DNA of 64,000 bases from Tubulanus polymorphus (lineage: Eukaryota; Nemertea; Palaeonemertea; Tubulaniformes; Tubulanidae): the NCBI RefSeq assembly GCF_964204645.1, contig NC_134025.1:9429001-9493000 (forward strand), in the 5' to 3' direction. Position numbers and translations under genes: made by a program. Of the stretch, positions 1 to 16,105 are shown piece by piece; position 1 is the first letter of the stretch; each line of letters starts with the position of its first letter. A model generated the notes under the pieces. That model had not been told where the DNA came from, did not search any database, and was given only the letters and a program-made list of their open reading frames with translations.

Positions 1-2171
1 CGTAAGTCAACACCATACAGATAATGATAGCTGAAATGGCAGGGTTGCGATGAATTGCCATACTCTTTATATTTCAGCAAACGATGAACACATGCAAAAT
101 GTTTGTCGTACCGGTCGAAGAAGTAAGCTCGCTGCTCCAAAACCAGAAATGGGTGACTTTAGTCTGTGGAATCTGCTGCGTAAGAATATCGGAAAAGATC
201 TCTCAAAAATCAGCATGCCTGTTACGCTGAATGAACCTATAAATGTGCTACAAGTATGTACATAAATAAATCAAGTGAAATATTCTATAGGCATTGAAAT
301 TTGGTAAATATTTGCAAACGAATGAAATTTTCATTTTGTTTTTACAGAAATTGTGTGAAGAATTAGAATATAGTGAACTACTTGACAAGGCTGCGGAATG
401 TAGTGATCCCTTCGAAAGAATGGTAAGGGACATATGCAACTGTTTAAGGAAGGGCTTGATAATTGTCATTTGTATATAAGGGAAGGGGAGTTTGATATTG
501 CCAGTGAAAAATCCTCTCATTTCTGCGACACCAACTCTGTTGATGATAATTTTCGTGAATTTTCAGATTTACATAGCAGCGTTTAGTGTGAGTGGATATG
601 CTGCATCTTATTATCGCGCTGGACAAAAACCTTTCAATCCACTACTCGGTGAAACGTATGAGTGTTTAAGAGAAGATAAAGGCTGGCGTTTCATAGCTGA
701 ACAGGTGAAAGATTTATTGCATTGTTCATCTTCAAAATGATTGCGATATGAAAGGCTTTTCAATTTTCGATGTTTATTATTTCGTTGTAGGTCAGCCATC
801 ACCCTCCTGTATCGTCTTGTTACACGGAATCGAAGAATTTCCGTTTCTGGCAAGATATGAGGATCAAGAATAAATTTTGGGGCAAATCGATGGAAATTCA
901 GCCTCTCGGCACATGTCATCTCGTTCTGCCGAAGTGAGTAGATAATGGTTGAATTCTAAATCTAAATGCTCACTGAAATGCCGACATCAGAAAGTTGTGA
1001 AACGTTTTGTTTAATTTATATTCATCTTATAGGTATAAAGATCATTATCGATGGAACAAGATTACAACGTGCGTGCATAATATATTCAGTGGCCAAAGAT
1101 GGGTGGATTTGTATGGTGAAACAGTGATTCACAATGGAGATATTACATGCAGACTTACATTTCATAAGGTCTGTTATACACCATATACTGCGAATCATAA
1201 GAAAGCGTTAGAAACATTGAATGTAATCATCTATGCAATATTTACAGGCAAGCTATTGGTCGTCTAAACGACACGAAGTATTTGGCACTATCTCAAACGC
1301 TGAAGGTAATGTTATACATCATTTGTTTGGAAAGTGGACTGAAGGTTTATATTGTGGCTTAGCTGGAGGCCAGGCCTCATCAGCAAAATGTGTATGGAGA
1401 CCAGGTAAGTTTCATTGCCGTCGTCAAGATATCCAAGCATTATGTCACTTATCCATAAACCCTTTGTCTTATTTTAACTTCCTTAGGGTCATTACCAGAG
1501 GACCAAGAATTATACTACGGGTTTACTAGATTCGCTATTGAGCTCAATGAGCTTGACTGTGATTTAGCTAAGATTCTTCCTTCCACTGATACGAGATTCA
1601 GACCGGACCAAAGGTGCGTTCAGGCATACCGATATTTCTATTTCGATAGTGCACAAATTGTTTGCTTGTTGCCGGTGTTTGTACAATATAGTGCTTTTCC
1701 GACAGATTATTAGAGGAGGGGAGAGTACAAGATGCTGAAACGGAAAAATCTCGCGTCGAACAGTTACAAAGAGATCAACGCCATCGACGTGACGAAGAGA
1801 AGATCATCTACGAACCTCGTTGGTTCAGGTAATTCGATATATATTGAAGAATTCCCATGATTAGAATTTATCATTTTCAAATTACCAGTACCCTTGAGTC
1901 TTAACTGGAGAATGAATTCTGAATTTATTTGAATTACTTCTCAGGTTTATTTTGTTTGACATTCTGCGTGTCTTGTATCTCGGAACTCATTATTCTATAG
2001 TTCGTCTTATGACTGAACTAATCTGAACTTCAGTTTACAACTAAAATGTTGTGTATCTCTTGTAGGAAAGCTGTGGTTAACGGCCGGGAACAATACGAAT
2101 ATAAAGGGGGATACTGGGAAGCGCGTAGTAAGCCGGGATTCTCCAATATGACATTCCCGAAGTTATGGTGA
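1..2171 (+). CDS. OSBPL6: Oxysterol-binding protein-related protein, ORP3/6/7 type (3' part, spliced)
   Basis: C-terminal 393 residues of an ORP lipid transfer protein, the family that moves sterols or phosphoinositides between the ER and other membranes. Exons read at 1, 78-253, 348-422, 567-704, 791-933, 1033-1168, 1248-1404, 1487-1613, 1706-1828 and 2066-2171. All introns are GT-AG and all phases join; the stop is TGA at 2169-2171. The ligand-binding domain starts near [19 protein letters not shown] and contains the family signature EQVSHHPP, split between two exons. Further conserved blocks are [27 protein letters not shown] and the charged [11 protein letters not shown] / [15 protein letters not shown] helix near the end. 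The layout matches vertebrate OSBPL3, 6 and 7 more than OSBP or ORP1/2. Base 1 looks like the last base of an exon because gtaagt follows at once. The PH domain and any FFAT motif would lie left of the window. The symbol is a subfamily guess: OSBPL3, 6 and 7 are vertebrate paralogues and one invertebrate gene probably stands for all three. Confidence 0.93.
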
Positions 2172-2508
2172 TGAACAGTTCATCAGTCACAGTTCATCGA
2201 TCTATATATGCATTATACAAAGTATACATAAGTGAATGTTTGTATTCAATCAGGGAGTTCACACTTCAAGTTCATTTGCAGTAATCTGTAATAATCCAAT
2301 TGTTGCCAAACATCATCGATCATGCAGCTTTGCGTAATTAAACGAGAATGTGTTGTGTTTGAATGTATGGACAGTAATGACATCTCAGAGTTTGCTGGTA
2401 TTTGGTTTTGTGAATCGACGAGACATCAATAGCAGTTAGTTGTAATCAGAAAGAATACTCGATATCATTAGTATTACCTAGATATGGTTGATTTCTAATT
2501 GAAGCCCA

Positions 2509-2612
2509 GGGCCCAGTCTCACAAAAAGGTTCTCTTAAATCGATTTAATTTCTTCATTAATTCAGTTTATCTTAAATCGATTTAGGCCTTAATCCTTTTT
2601 GTGAAACTGGGC
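2509..2612. mobile_element. Palindromic miniature element (type 2)
   Basis: The left end ggcccagtctcacaaaaagg is matched inversely by the right end (cctttttgtgaaactgggcc), and the interior repeats cttaaatcgattta on both arms, so the whole ~104 bp can fold into one hairpin. This is typical of a MITE or foldback element. No target duplication could be fixed because the flanks repeat the same cccaggg bases. Confidence 0.6.
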
Positions 2613-2617
2613 CCAGG

Positions 2618-2750
2618 GCCTAGTTACCCAATGGATTTTAATCTAAAGACTGGTCTTGATACACAATAAACTTAGTTTAGTCTTAAGTACATCTTGCCCT
2701 AGGTTTGGGTTTCATCAAGCATTTTAAGCTTTTTCGTTGGGTAACCAGCA
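2618..2750. mobile_element. Palindromic miniature element (type 3), next to type 2
   Basis: The arms tagttacccaatgga and, inverted, tcgttgggtaacca bound a ~130-bp sequence rich in taagact/agtcttaa motifs. It abuts the type 2 element directly, suggesting insertion of one into the edge of the other. A CTAAG/CTTAG-rich interior like this also occurs at 7097-7234. Confidence 0.5.
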
Positions 2751-4116
2751 ATACAGCAATATGAATTTAGAAGTAACCTATTAAAAGCTTCACCAACGAA
2801 AAATGCCATGTTTCATAAGATGGTTGCAAATATCAGTTTAGTTTCTCCTTTTTGATGTATAAGTTGGCAATGTTAAACGGCTAGACAATGTAAATATATG
2901 GGATGGGGTGTGTGTAGAAGTCTGTTCTGACTGCGAAATATTTAACTGTAATCAGTACACGGATCTCAACAGTGTCGGAAATGATGAGTGCTGATGATGT
3001 TTTAATCTTTCACTGATTTTATGAATTGCGTAATATCTCAATACGGAACAATATACACAAATAGAATATAGCTAGTTAAAGGGTTTTCTTTTCTTTTCAC
3101 GAATTGCAGGCAATCTAGACCTATTTAATCGGTTATAGATGGCATATATACTACACTGTAATAGTATGCTGTAGATAGGAAGCTTTCAATCGATGCATAT
3201 AATGTATTTGTTAGATTCATATCCTGAGAATTAGCGTGCTGTAGCTGAGATTTTATTCCTGTTTTATATTGGTGCTAATGGTTATTGTATGGATTGTGTG
3301 TTATGTTATGTTGAATGCGTATGTGTTTTTTCTAGTTGTATTTTAGTCTCTGATGATCCACGATAGTTGTTTAGCCGGGTTTACACACGTTAACTTCTTA
3401 AGGTCGCTTCTCATAGCAAGTTCAAATAAATTATACCAAGTTGTCATGTTTAACGTATAACGCTATACCAGAATATAGCATTACACATATTATTGATAGA
3501 ATATTCATTGAAGATGTCAGTTGATGGAGAAGAGTTCAATAATGGATGCTTGGTTTTAGTATTGGGTCGCTTAAAACCTGTATTCCCACATCTCTCAAAT
3601 TATGTGAGTTATCATGATTATTAGTATTAAGCAAAAAGTAACGACTTTGCCTGTGTAAACCAGGTTGTTATTTTAGTGGTACACATGTACATGTATATTA
3701 TATCTCGTTCTGATTATACATTCCCTCCTGCATGGAAACTGTTCATTCATTTTTCCAAGCTAATTTAGCGAGTCTTTCCTCGACCTCTGTTCCTTTGTAC
3801 GGAATCCATCCATTTGTTGTTAAGTCATTCTGAAATTGTGTCGTTTTTATTAGATATCTATTGTTAAGCTTGTATCATTCTGCAAAATGTCACTTCGACT
3901 TCTTTCTCTAGAGTTCAGTAAAGTTTACAAAACCCAATTACAGTCGACCGATTTCAGTGAAGTTTACTGAACTTGGTTCTATAGACTTATGTCTCCTGTC
4001 CCCAGGGAACATCTTGTTTGTTTGTTTTCTCCAGGGTCAGGAATACTGGTTCATGAATAAGAAAGCATAAAAAGGGATGTGCAACATTTTCTAAATACAC
4101 TGGGCTAATGTTTGTA

Positions 4117-4265
4117 CTTCAGTCCAAGGCCTGTAGCACAGTTCAGGCTTAGACTAAAGACTAGTCTGAAGACCATCTTGGTTTAGTAGCCAATCTAACA
4201 ACTTACAGCCAGCCTTATCATTTAAGATCACTTTCAGGCTCTTTAGACAAAACTGTGAAACTGAT
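4117..4265. repeat. Degraded inverted-repeat element
   Basis: A stretch with tagcacagttcaggcttagactaa on the left and tttagacaaaactgtgaaactg on the right, with internal gactagtctgaagac. It resembles the 7097-7234 element in motif use but is too diverged for firm borders. Confidence 0.3.
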
Positions 4266-5621
4266 CCCAGTTTCTTGTTTCGAAATGTATGTCTCTGACA
4301 TTTTACGGTAATCTGAATATTCATTCTCCAAAGGCATACAGCTACTTCCTCGATATGATGAATTATTGTGGAATGGAAAGGGCATCGTAATAACTAAGTT
4401 GAGAGGGATGAACACAGAAAATTTTTATCATACTTATGTCTTTATACGGTGTAGGTAGAATATAGTTTGCCACAGATTTAGTAGTTTTTCAGCTCTCATC
4501 TTGAAGATTTTCCTGTAATCTGATATTGTAAAACTGGGAAATTTTTACATCTTCTTTCTTTCAAATTTTCACTATTCTTATATCAATTTTTATCTGCTGA
4601 ACAACTAAAGAACGAGTGTGCCAACTGTACTAAGATGTATAAACGTATGCCATACACAAAAACAAGGCGGTTTTTTAATTCAAGTTCTTATGATCTTTGC
4701 ATCCAGTATAGCAAGAAGTAATGATGAAACAGTTGATTTCATTTCTATTTAACTATATCGCCATTCATGTGCTCTTTGTATGATTATCAGCATAATCTTT
4801 ATGTTCTCCCCCTTTTCTCTCAATTACAAGTGAAGCAAGATTACCGGTATCTGAATTAGATGGATCAGATACAGTGGACTTCATTTTGATGAATATGCCT
4901 TTTTGATGCTATATTTATATCAATCATACACTGATAGAATTATCCTTGAGAAGACCCATGTTTTCTCTTAGAAAGCTAGTTCTCAAAATATATCAAAATA
5001 CCTGCAGAGTCTATCATTAATTTGGGCCTAAAAAGTCAAGAATTGTTGACTTGGATCCAGTGTGATACATTTGTCAAATTTACTACCTGTAGTTGGCTAT
5101 TTACAGGCAAGTTGAATGACGGATTATGTTCTTCTGTCAATTTTGAGAGAAAGACTGCATATTCATGATTAAATAAGTTTTAGCAAGCAACTAAAGATAT
5201 CTTGTTTTTTCATTGTTTTTCTTTTTTGGAGAGTCGAGTGGGGAGGAGGGTATACATCGTATGGATGATGGAAAGTGGATGCTATGGCAAGCCATGACAG
5301 TTCTTCCAAAATTGCCCAAAAATCACTTGGTCAAATCATTTTCATGTCTTGTAAGAATGAAACTTGCTGGAAATTCTGTTTTCTACTCGTTGCAAGAACG
5401 CTTTTATAACTAAAGTTCCATGAGGGCTATAAAAATGTGATACAGTGATAAACATGCTTTATAGAAAAAAAGACTTATTAAAAATATTTAAATTTTTCTA
5501 GCTACTTTATATTTGAAAGCCAGAGAGTAACAGACAAATACCATTCAAACACTATAAGGTACACATGTAATAAATGATTATGTATGAATTAATTCAAATG
5601 GACAATAGATATAAATCTTTC

Positions 5622-11451
<5,830 letters not shown>

Positions 11452-12154
11452 GATGACGATGAAATCTGAATACCAGTGAACTCTACTCTAAGCCTATATT
11501 GAAAAATATATTTTCCTAGAAAGTAATTTCTGAAATTGTTCGACACTTTCGAGTTACTACAATTTCATACCGGGACCGGGACGGGTATTTCAGGAATTCA
11601 AGTCTAAAAAAAGAGTACTTTGGGGCTAAGTTTAGTACAGGCCTAGTCGTAATTAGAATGAGCTAAATATATTTCTTCATCTGAAATACCTCTGAATACA
11701 CAATTACTGAATTAGTGAGACAACAAACAAAATTTCAAAAGCAAATTGCGAAATCTGTCAAATTTTTACTTCCGCGTTGGTGGCAGCACTATCGGTAGAC
11801 TGATTAAGTAAGGCTGGCTCCGAGTATATGCAAATCGACCTAGCTGTTCCTCGTCCTAAAAACGCCGTTGTTGTCATCGGAGTTTGTCCCATTGTCTCGA
11901 AATGTGCACTTACATGCACATTAAATCAAGTGTCCCTTTATCATCACTAGAGTTTGAAGGTTCAAAAATGAAACCAAGGATTCATCCATTATGCAATAAA
12001 TTTATTTGCAAGTTATATACATTATTCACAGCTATATACACAATAAACATTACAATTAAAATTCATTTTAGAAACACAATTTCATCCCTTAAAAATTTCA
12101 TTCTATAATGAAAAATACATTGTGAAATGGTAAACCGTTCAGATACTGAGATAA
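11452..12154. other. Gap between FBXO3 3' end and katanin start
   Basis: About 0.7 kb that must contain the FBXO3 3' UTR (right part) and the katanin promoter / 5' UTR (left part), both read on the minus strand. A tattcag acceptor-like site 14-20 nt before the katanin ATG suggests a spliced 5' UTR. No TATA box is clear. A plus-strand open frame at 11884-12108 has no recognisable content and covers the FBXO3 3' UTR. Confidence 0.5.
12001..12006 (-). terminator. Poly(A) signal AATAAA, FBXO3
   Basis: A canonical AATAAA on the minus strand about 150 nt after the FBXO3 stop codon. It sits in a palindrome (aataaatttatt), so a plus-strand AATAAA also occurs at 11995-12000, but no plus-strand gene ends here. 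Confidence 0.6.
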
Positions 12155-15100
12155 CTAACTGTAAGGAAAATTCTCTGCCCGTCTTAGGCTTCGATCGTCC
12201 GAAGTGACAAATTTAGGCGCTTGCATATGAAAAACCGGACAAATAACGTCAATTGTTTTTCCTGGAAAAAAGTGCCATACGGTTAATTGAGCAATATTAT
12301 AGTAATGATCTATTATAGACTGAGGAATGATTTCATTGTTGCTATATTTATCTTACCAGTGCGTATGTGCTTCATCGTAAAATGGCCTCTCATGTTTCCA
12401 TAGGATGTTGAAAATCTCGTTGAACTTATCCACGAATGTTTACTTCCCGGTCTCATAATAGGGTACTCCCCTAGAATATTAAGAAATAAATTCATTGGTA
12501 AAAAGTTTAAATAAATTCAGCTTGCCTCGTATTCGCTAAGGCAGGGAAGGATTTAAGCCAGTGCCACGAATTTGGCCAAACAAGTACAGTAGGGCGGGTG
12601 TACAGTAACAGGGTTCTTACGGGTTTTGGAAAGTCTTGGAAAGTTTTGGAAAATGGGAATTTTTTAACCCTTTGGAAAAGCTATGGACATTTTTTTTTCT
12701 ATGGCCGTGGAAAAGGTATGGAAAATCAGAAAATTGTCTCAAAATAAAATTTTCCATGTTTAAATCTTTATAAACTAGCTATATCCCTAAATGTCTCTCC
12801 TGTGATAACAAACTTAATGAAAACTCTTTGTTCATGGTATTGATAAATTATTATTTACCTATTTACTTTGAATGGGCCTGCATTGCCTGTTCTAGGTTGG
12901 TGATATGTAACTTAGGGGTGTGGAAAATTTATAATCTGGCTATGGAAAAGTTATGGAAAATAAAATTGGGAACCCATAAGAACCCTGAGTTCAAATAGAA
13001 AATAAAATTGGGAACCGTAATAGAATCATAAATTATTTCTTACCTACAACTCCTGGACCATCGACTACCTCTTTGACATCATTTTCATCTATGATTTCCC
13101 AATGTCTGGTTTCTAATTGCCATACCTCCTCTTTTGGCGCGTTATCAGCCATATGTAACCTACAGCAAAAACAAATATCAATAGCAACAACACGCAAGCA
13201 TTTTGGCACAGTCATTTGCCACAAGTTTTTTTCAAATTGGCTTGACCATGAAACACTATGAAAAGTTAGTGACACTGTATAATCAAACTCAACTGTCCGT
13301 GAGAATGTGAAAATAGCAACTAATTAAAACTTCATTTTGTGAATGCAAGACCGGTGTTGTCTAGTTTTTTGTTGTACTCACGTGATGAAATAAGCGTGAC
13401 AGAATGTCGACTCCGCAATCGAACTATATTCCGGCATAAAACAAGTCGCTACAGTAACCGTAATGAAATTTGTTGTCCAAGTACAGCTTGGTTCCTTGAG
13501 AAATCTAAAGGCACAAAAACAAATATTTGACATGCCTTTTCTCCAGTATAAAGAGAATTCCTGATCAATTAGTGGGCTTACTTATATATATGTTCATCCA
13601 GCACTGGATAGAGCTTGGCTTCCAAATTGTCAGCATGACTACACAACCATTCAGTGAAGGAGTTTGCTGGAAAAAAATGCATTCATTCAATTATGGATGA
13701 CTCCAGAATGCATGAAATTTCATCATTTTTAACATATAAGGAAATCCACTTCCACTAGTATACAGAAAAACCTGCTAATGCCAAATCATTTGGTAAACGC
13801 ACAATGCATTGTAATAAATAGTATGTATTTTCAATGTACAAAAAATCTGGATTATACTGATTTAAATCAAGCCGGTGTTTGTCTCCTACGTTTAGTGAAC
13901 CTTACCCATTATAAAACAGTCATAGCTTATATCGAGTTCAGGAGTTACTCCTAATGGAAGATTTCCGACGACAGGATCAGGATGAACAACCATTCCGATG
14001 TCTATGCCGCTTTCATCGTTGATCGATATGAACTGTGAATCGTAATGAGCGGTACATATCGTCAACGCGATGAATCCATCCAGATCCCGATACATCTTAA
14101 ACCAACAAGAACAAAAACTGTTAGCGTACAAGTTTACGAATTCCAGTAGGTAACAAATATGATTTAGATTCTTTGGGGTACAAATAAACAAATAGAGGAC
14201 AATAATGCAGTGCAATATAAAACAATAGATTAAAATTAAAATTTTCCACTCTGAGCCATCCAAAATTCTGCTACATGTATTCCAGATAATTTTCAGAGTG
14301 CTTTTCTTGTTTCCTTTCCACAAAGTAGTTAATTCCAAAAATCAATCTACAGTGCACAATGCAGAAATGTGAGACACAAGATTTCATCTCAATGCATTGC
14401 ATTTTTACTGTTTGAAATGCAATCGTGTGCTTATTTCAGAGATATATATATATATACCTGATACTGATTTGTGGCCTCATTTAAATCAAAGAGATGATCC
14501 GAACTGAAGTTATTATTGAAGTAATAATCTCCTTCCTGGAATAACTGCATGTAACTCGTTTTCGTTCCCATCAACCTGAGCACAAAAACACATAAAATGA
14601 AAACAAACAATGATAGGGTTATTCAGTACATATTTATATTCAATTATTATTATATTTAATTTATCGGGCATCTCCGTATACAAATACAAGATCGTTATAA
14701 TTAAAAAGTTAATCTTTAACATACATACCCAGCAAATACAAATTGATTTGTATTACAACAGATCTCTTGACCATTGTGTATACGATAAGAGCATCGTAGA
14801 TCTTCCGGTAAATTGCATTGTAATTTTTCCTCAATTTCTGCCAATTGTGTTTCAGACAATCCCTCTATTGATGAAAAATAAATTGGTATTATCAAATCAA
14901 ATGAATTTAAAGTGGCATATACCTCAGCAACTATTCTTCTTATAATTTTCAGTTAACAGTTAAGTAGTAGTCTTATATGAAGAAAAGACAAAATGGCTTA
15001 CTATTCAATGTCCTATGAATAACTGGGCAATTCTCTTTCGTAAATTCTTCAATTTTCTTCCATGCCCTACGTATCTTCCTGTAAACATCTTTATATCTTC

Positions 15101-15857
15101 CGAATTGTTCGTATATACTATAAAAGTGCTGTTTCCAAGATTTACCTTCGGGACAACTGAAAATACAGTGGAATACTATGATGATGGATGAATACTGCTG
15201 ATCGAAATTTCGAGACCCTCCAAATTGTGCCCAATTGGTCTTACCATTCATCTAACCAATAGTACTTGCATAGTTTTTTCCAAAAGAAATTGTCATCCGC
15301 TATATCTTGAAGCATCTTGCATGTTTGGCCCAAACTGTGAATATGATAAATTAATTTGATTAATTGATTGACGACATAATTTAATCCTTCCAGTGTGTCA
15401 ACACGGCATGGCAGAGGGCATGGTATCTCATAGCATACATCTGAAAGATTACTGGATAGCTTCATTTATGGCCGGGGCCCGGGCCGGGTTGACAGAAGCA
15501 GCAGGGTTTATCATTTCAGGTCTAAACTAAAGATGACAACATAGCTTCCGTAAAGACATTCCAAAAGGAAAAACATTGAAAGCAACCCAACTCTATACTG
15601 GGGGATATCCGATATTTTGCAAGATCGACTATTCAGTTTCACAATAGGTCTACAAAATCATTCAATAAAATCAGATTTGCCTTTGTTGTTGGAATTCACA
15701 GGCGACAGCTTAAATTCTCTCGACATTCCACATAACATAAACGATAAATAGATGGACGATACCTTTTGAGATCTGGGTAGTCTAAATAACGGCATATGTG
15801 CAATACGGCTTCGTGCGGAAGGTCTAAAATGCTAGTAGAAAAACAATCGGAATCCAT
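12155..15857 (-). CDS. FBXO3: F-box only protein 3 (F-box, SUKH, ApaG domains), complete
   Basis: Eleven exons give 442 residues: 15763-15857, 15245-15334, 15002-15156, 14729-14864, 14458-14575, 13906-14095, 13582-13666, 13382-13504, 13044-13159, 12357-12470 and 12155-12261 (stop TAG). All borders are GT-AG with matching phase. FBXO3 is the substrate-choosing part of an SCF ubiquitin ligase. Residues ~10-58 are the F-box (LDLPHEAVLHICRYLDYPDL, then WKKLCKYYWL). The middle holds the SUKH/SMI1-KNR4 region (LPEDLRCSYRIHNGQ). The C-terminal third is the ApaG-like beta domain (WQLETRHWEI, DGPGVVGEYPIMRPG, FSTSYGNMRGHF, ICPVFHM). Vertebrate FBXO3 is 471 residues because it has a long Asp/Glu-rich tail; that tail is missing and the protein ends AENFPYS. 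ATG at 15857 starts just before the F-box as in vertebrates. For the eighth exon the nearer acceptor (13495) breaks frame, so the one at 13505 is used. Confidence 0.94.
12609..12987. mobile_element. Inverted-repeat element with cagggttctta ends, FBXO3 intron
   Basis: A ~380-bp element in the intron between the tenth and ninth FBXO3 exons. The left terminus cagggttcttacgggtt and the inverted right terminus aacccataagaaccctg match except for one base. The interior repeats ttttggaaa and tatggaaaa and has no coding capacity. The ends look hAT-like (CAGGG...), but no 8-bp target duplication is evident. A short stretch of its right end (aaaataaaattgggaacc) is duplicated at 12999-13016. Confidence 0.6.
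14441..14457 (-). repeat. (TA)n microsatellite starting inside an FBXO3 donor site
   Basis: Read on the minus strand the exon ends CAG and the intron begins GTATATATATATATATC. The repeat therefore forms positions +1 onward of the 5' splice site in place of the usual GTAAGT. Confidence 0.8.
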
Positions 15858-15881
15858 CTCTACTTCAGCTGTCAAATACTG

Positions 15882-15911
15882 TTAATTGCTTCCACCAGCA
15901 GCTGGCGCCAT
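15882..15911 (-). promoter_or_regulatory. Possible 5' leader of FBXO3 with nine-codon uORF and YY1-like motif
   Basis: Upstream of the FBXO3 start, gagATGGCGCC resembles the YY1 / initiator-type motif AAGATGGCGGC found near transcription starts. If transcribed, its ATG opens a nine-codon frame ending in TAA at 15882-15884, 24 nt before the main ATG. Whether it lies inside the mRNA cannot be seen. Confidence 0.35.
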
Positions 15912-16039
15912 CTCGACTTGATCGGCGTAGTCTGTGCATTTTTGCGTGTGTTTTGCATGTGTTTGTTTGTTTTCGCTATACCTCTAAAATCATTAAGTCC
16001 ATGAAACGTTTATCAATTTCGGTTCGTTTGTTTCTGTAC

Positions 16040-16105
16040 AGGCCTTTTGTATAAAAGGTTATACGAATTTTGACAATAAAGCTTTATTGAATTGAATTGT
16101 TGAAT
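16040..16105 (+). mobile_element. Possible LINE/SINE 3' tail
   Basis: The run gacaataaagctttattgaa followed by ttgaattg looks like the 3' end of a CR1/RTE-type non-LTR element, with a poly(A)-like signal and a short TTGAA repeat. The inverse sequence occurs at 33528-33560. No reverse transcriptase coding lies upstream. Confidence 0.35.

Larger units (their letters stand above)
2172..5621. other. 3' flank between convergent ORP and katanin genes
   Basis: About 3.4 kb with no supported coding exon. It must contain the 3' UTR of the ORP gene (+) and of the katanin gene (-). An AATAAA near 2664 lies inside a miniature transposon, so the true poly(A) site is unclear. The stretch holds at least two palindromic elements (2509-2612, 2618-2750) and a weaker inverted-repeat region near 4117-4265. 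The rest is AT-rich; short open frames at 4218-4415 (-) and 5213-5413 (+) show no recognisable domain. Confidence 0.6.

Noticed and set aside
13382-13494. Nearer acceptor (ctcaag) for the eighth FBXO3 exon
   Set aside because: It shifts the frame and hits a stop within 20 codons; the acceptor 10 nt upstream keeps frame and matches the FBXO3 family.
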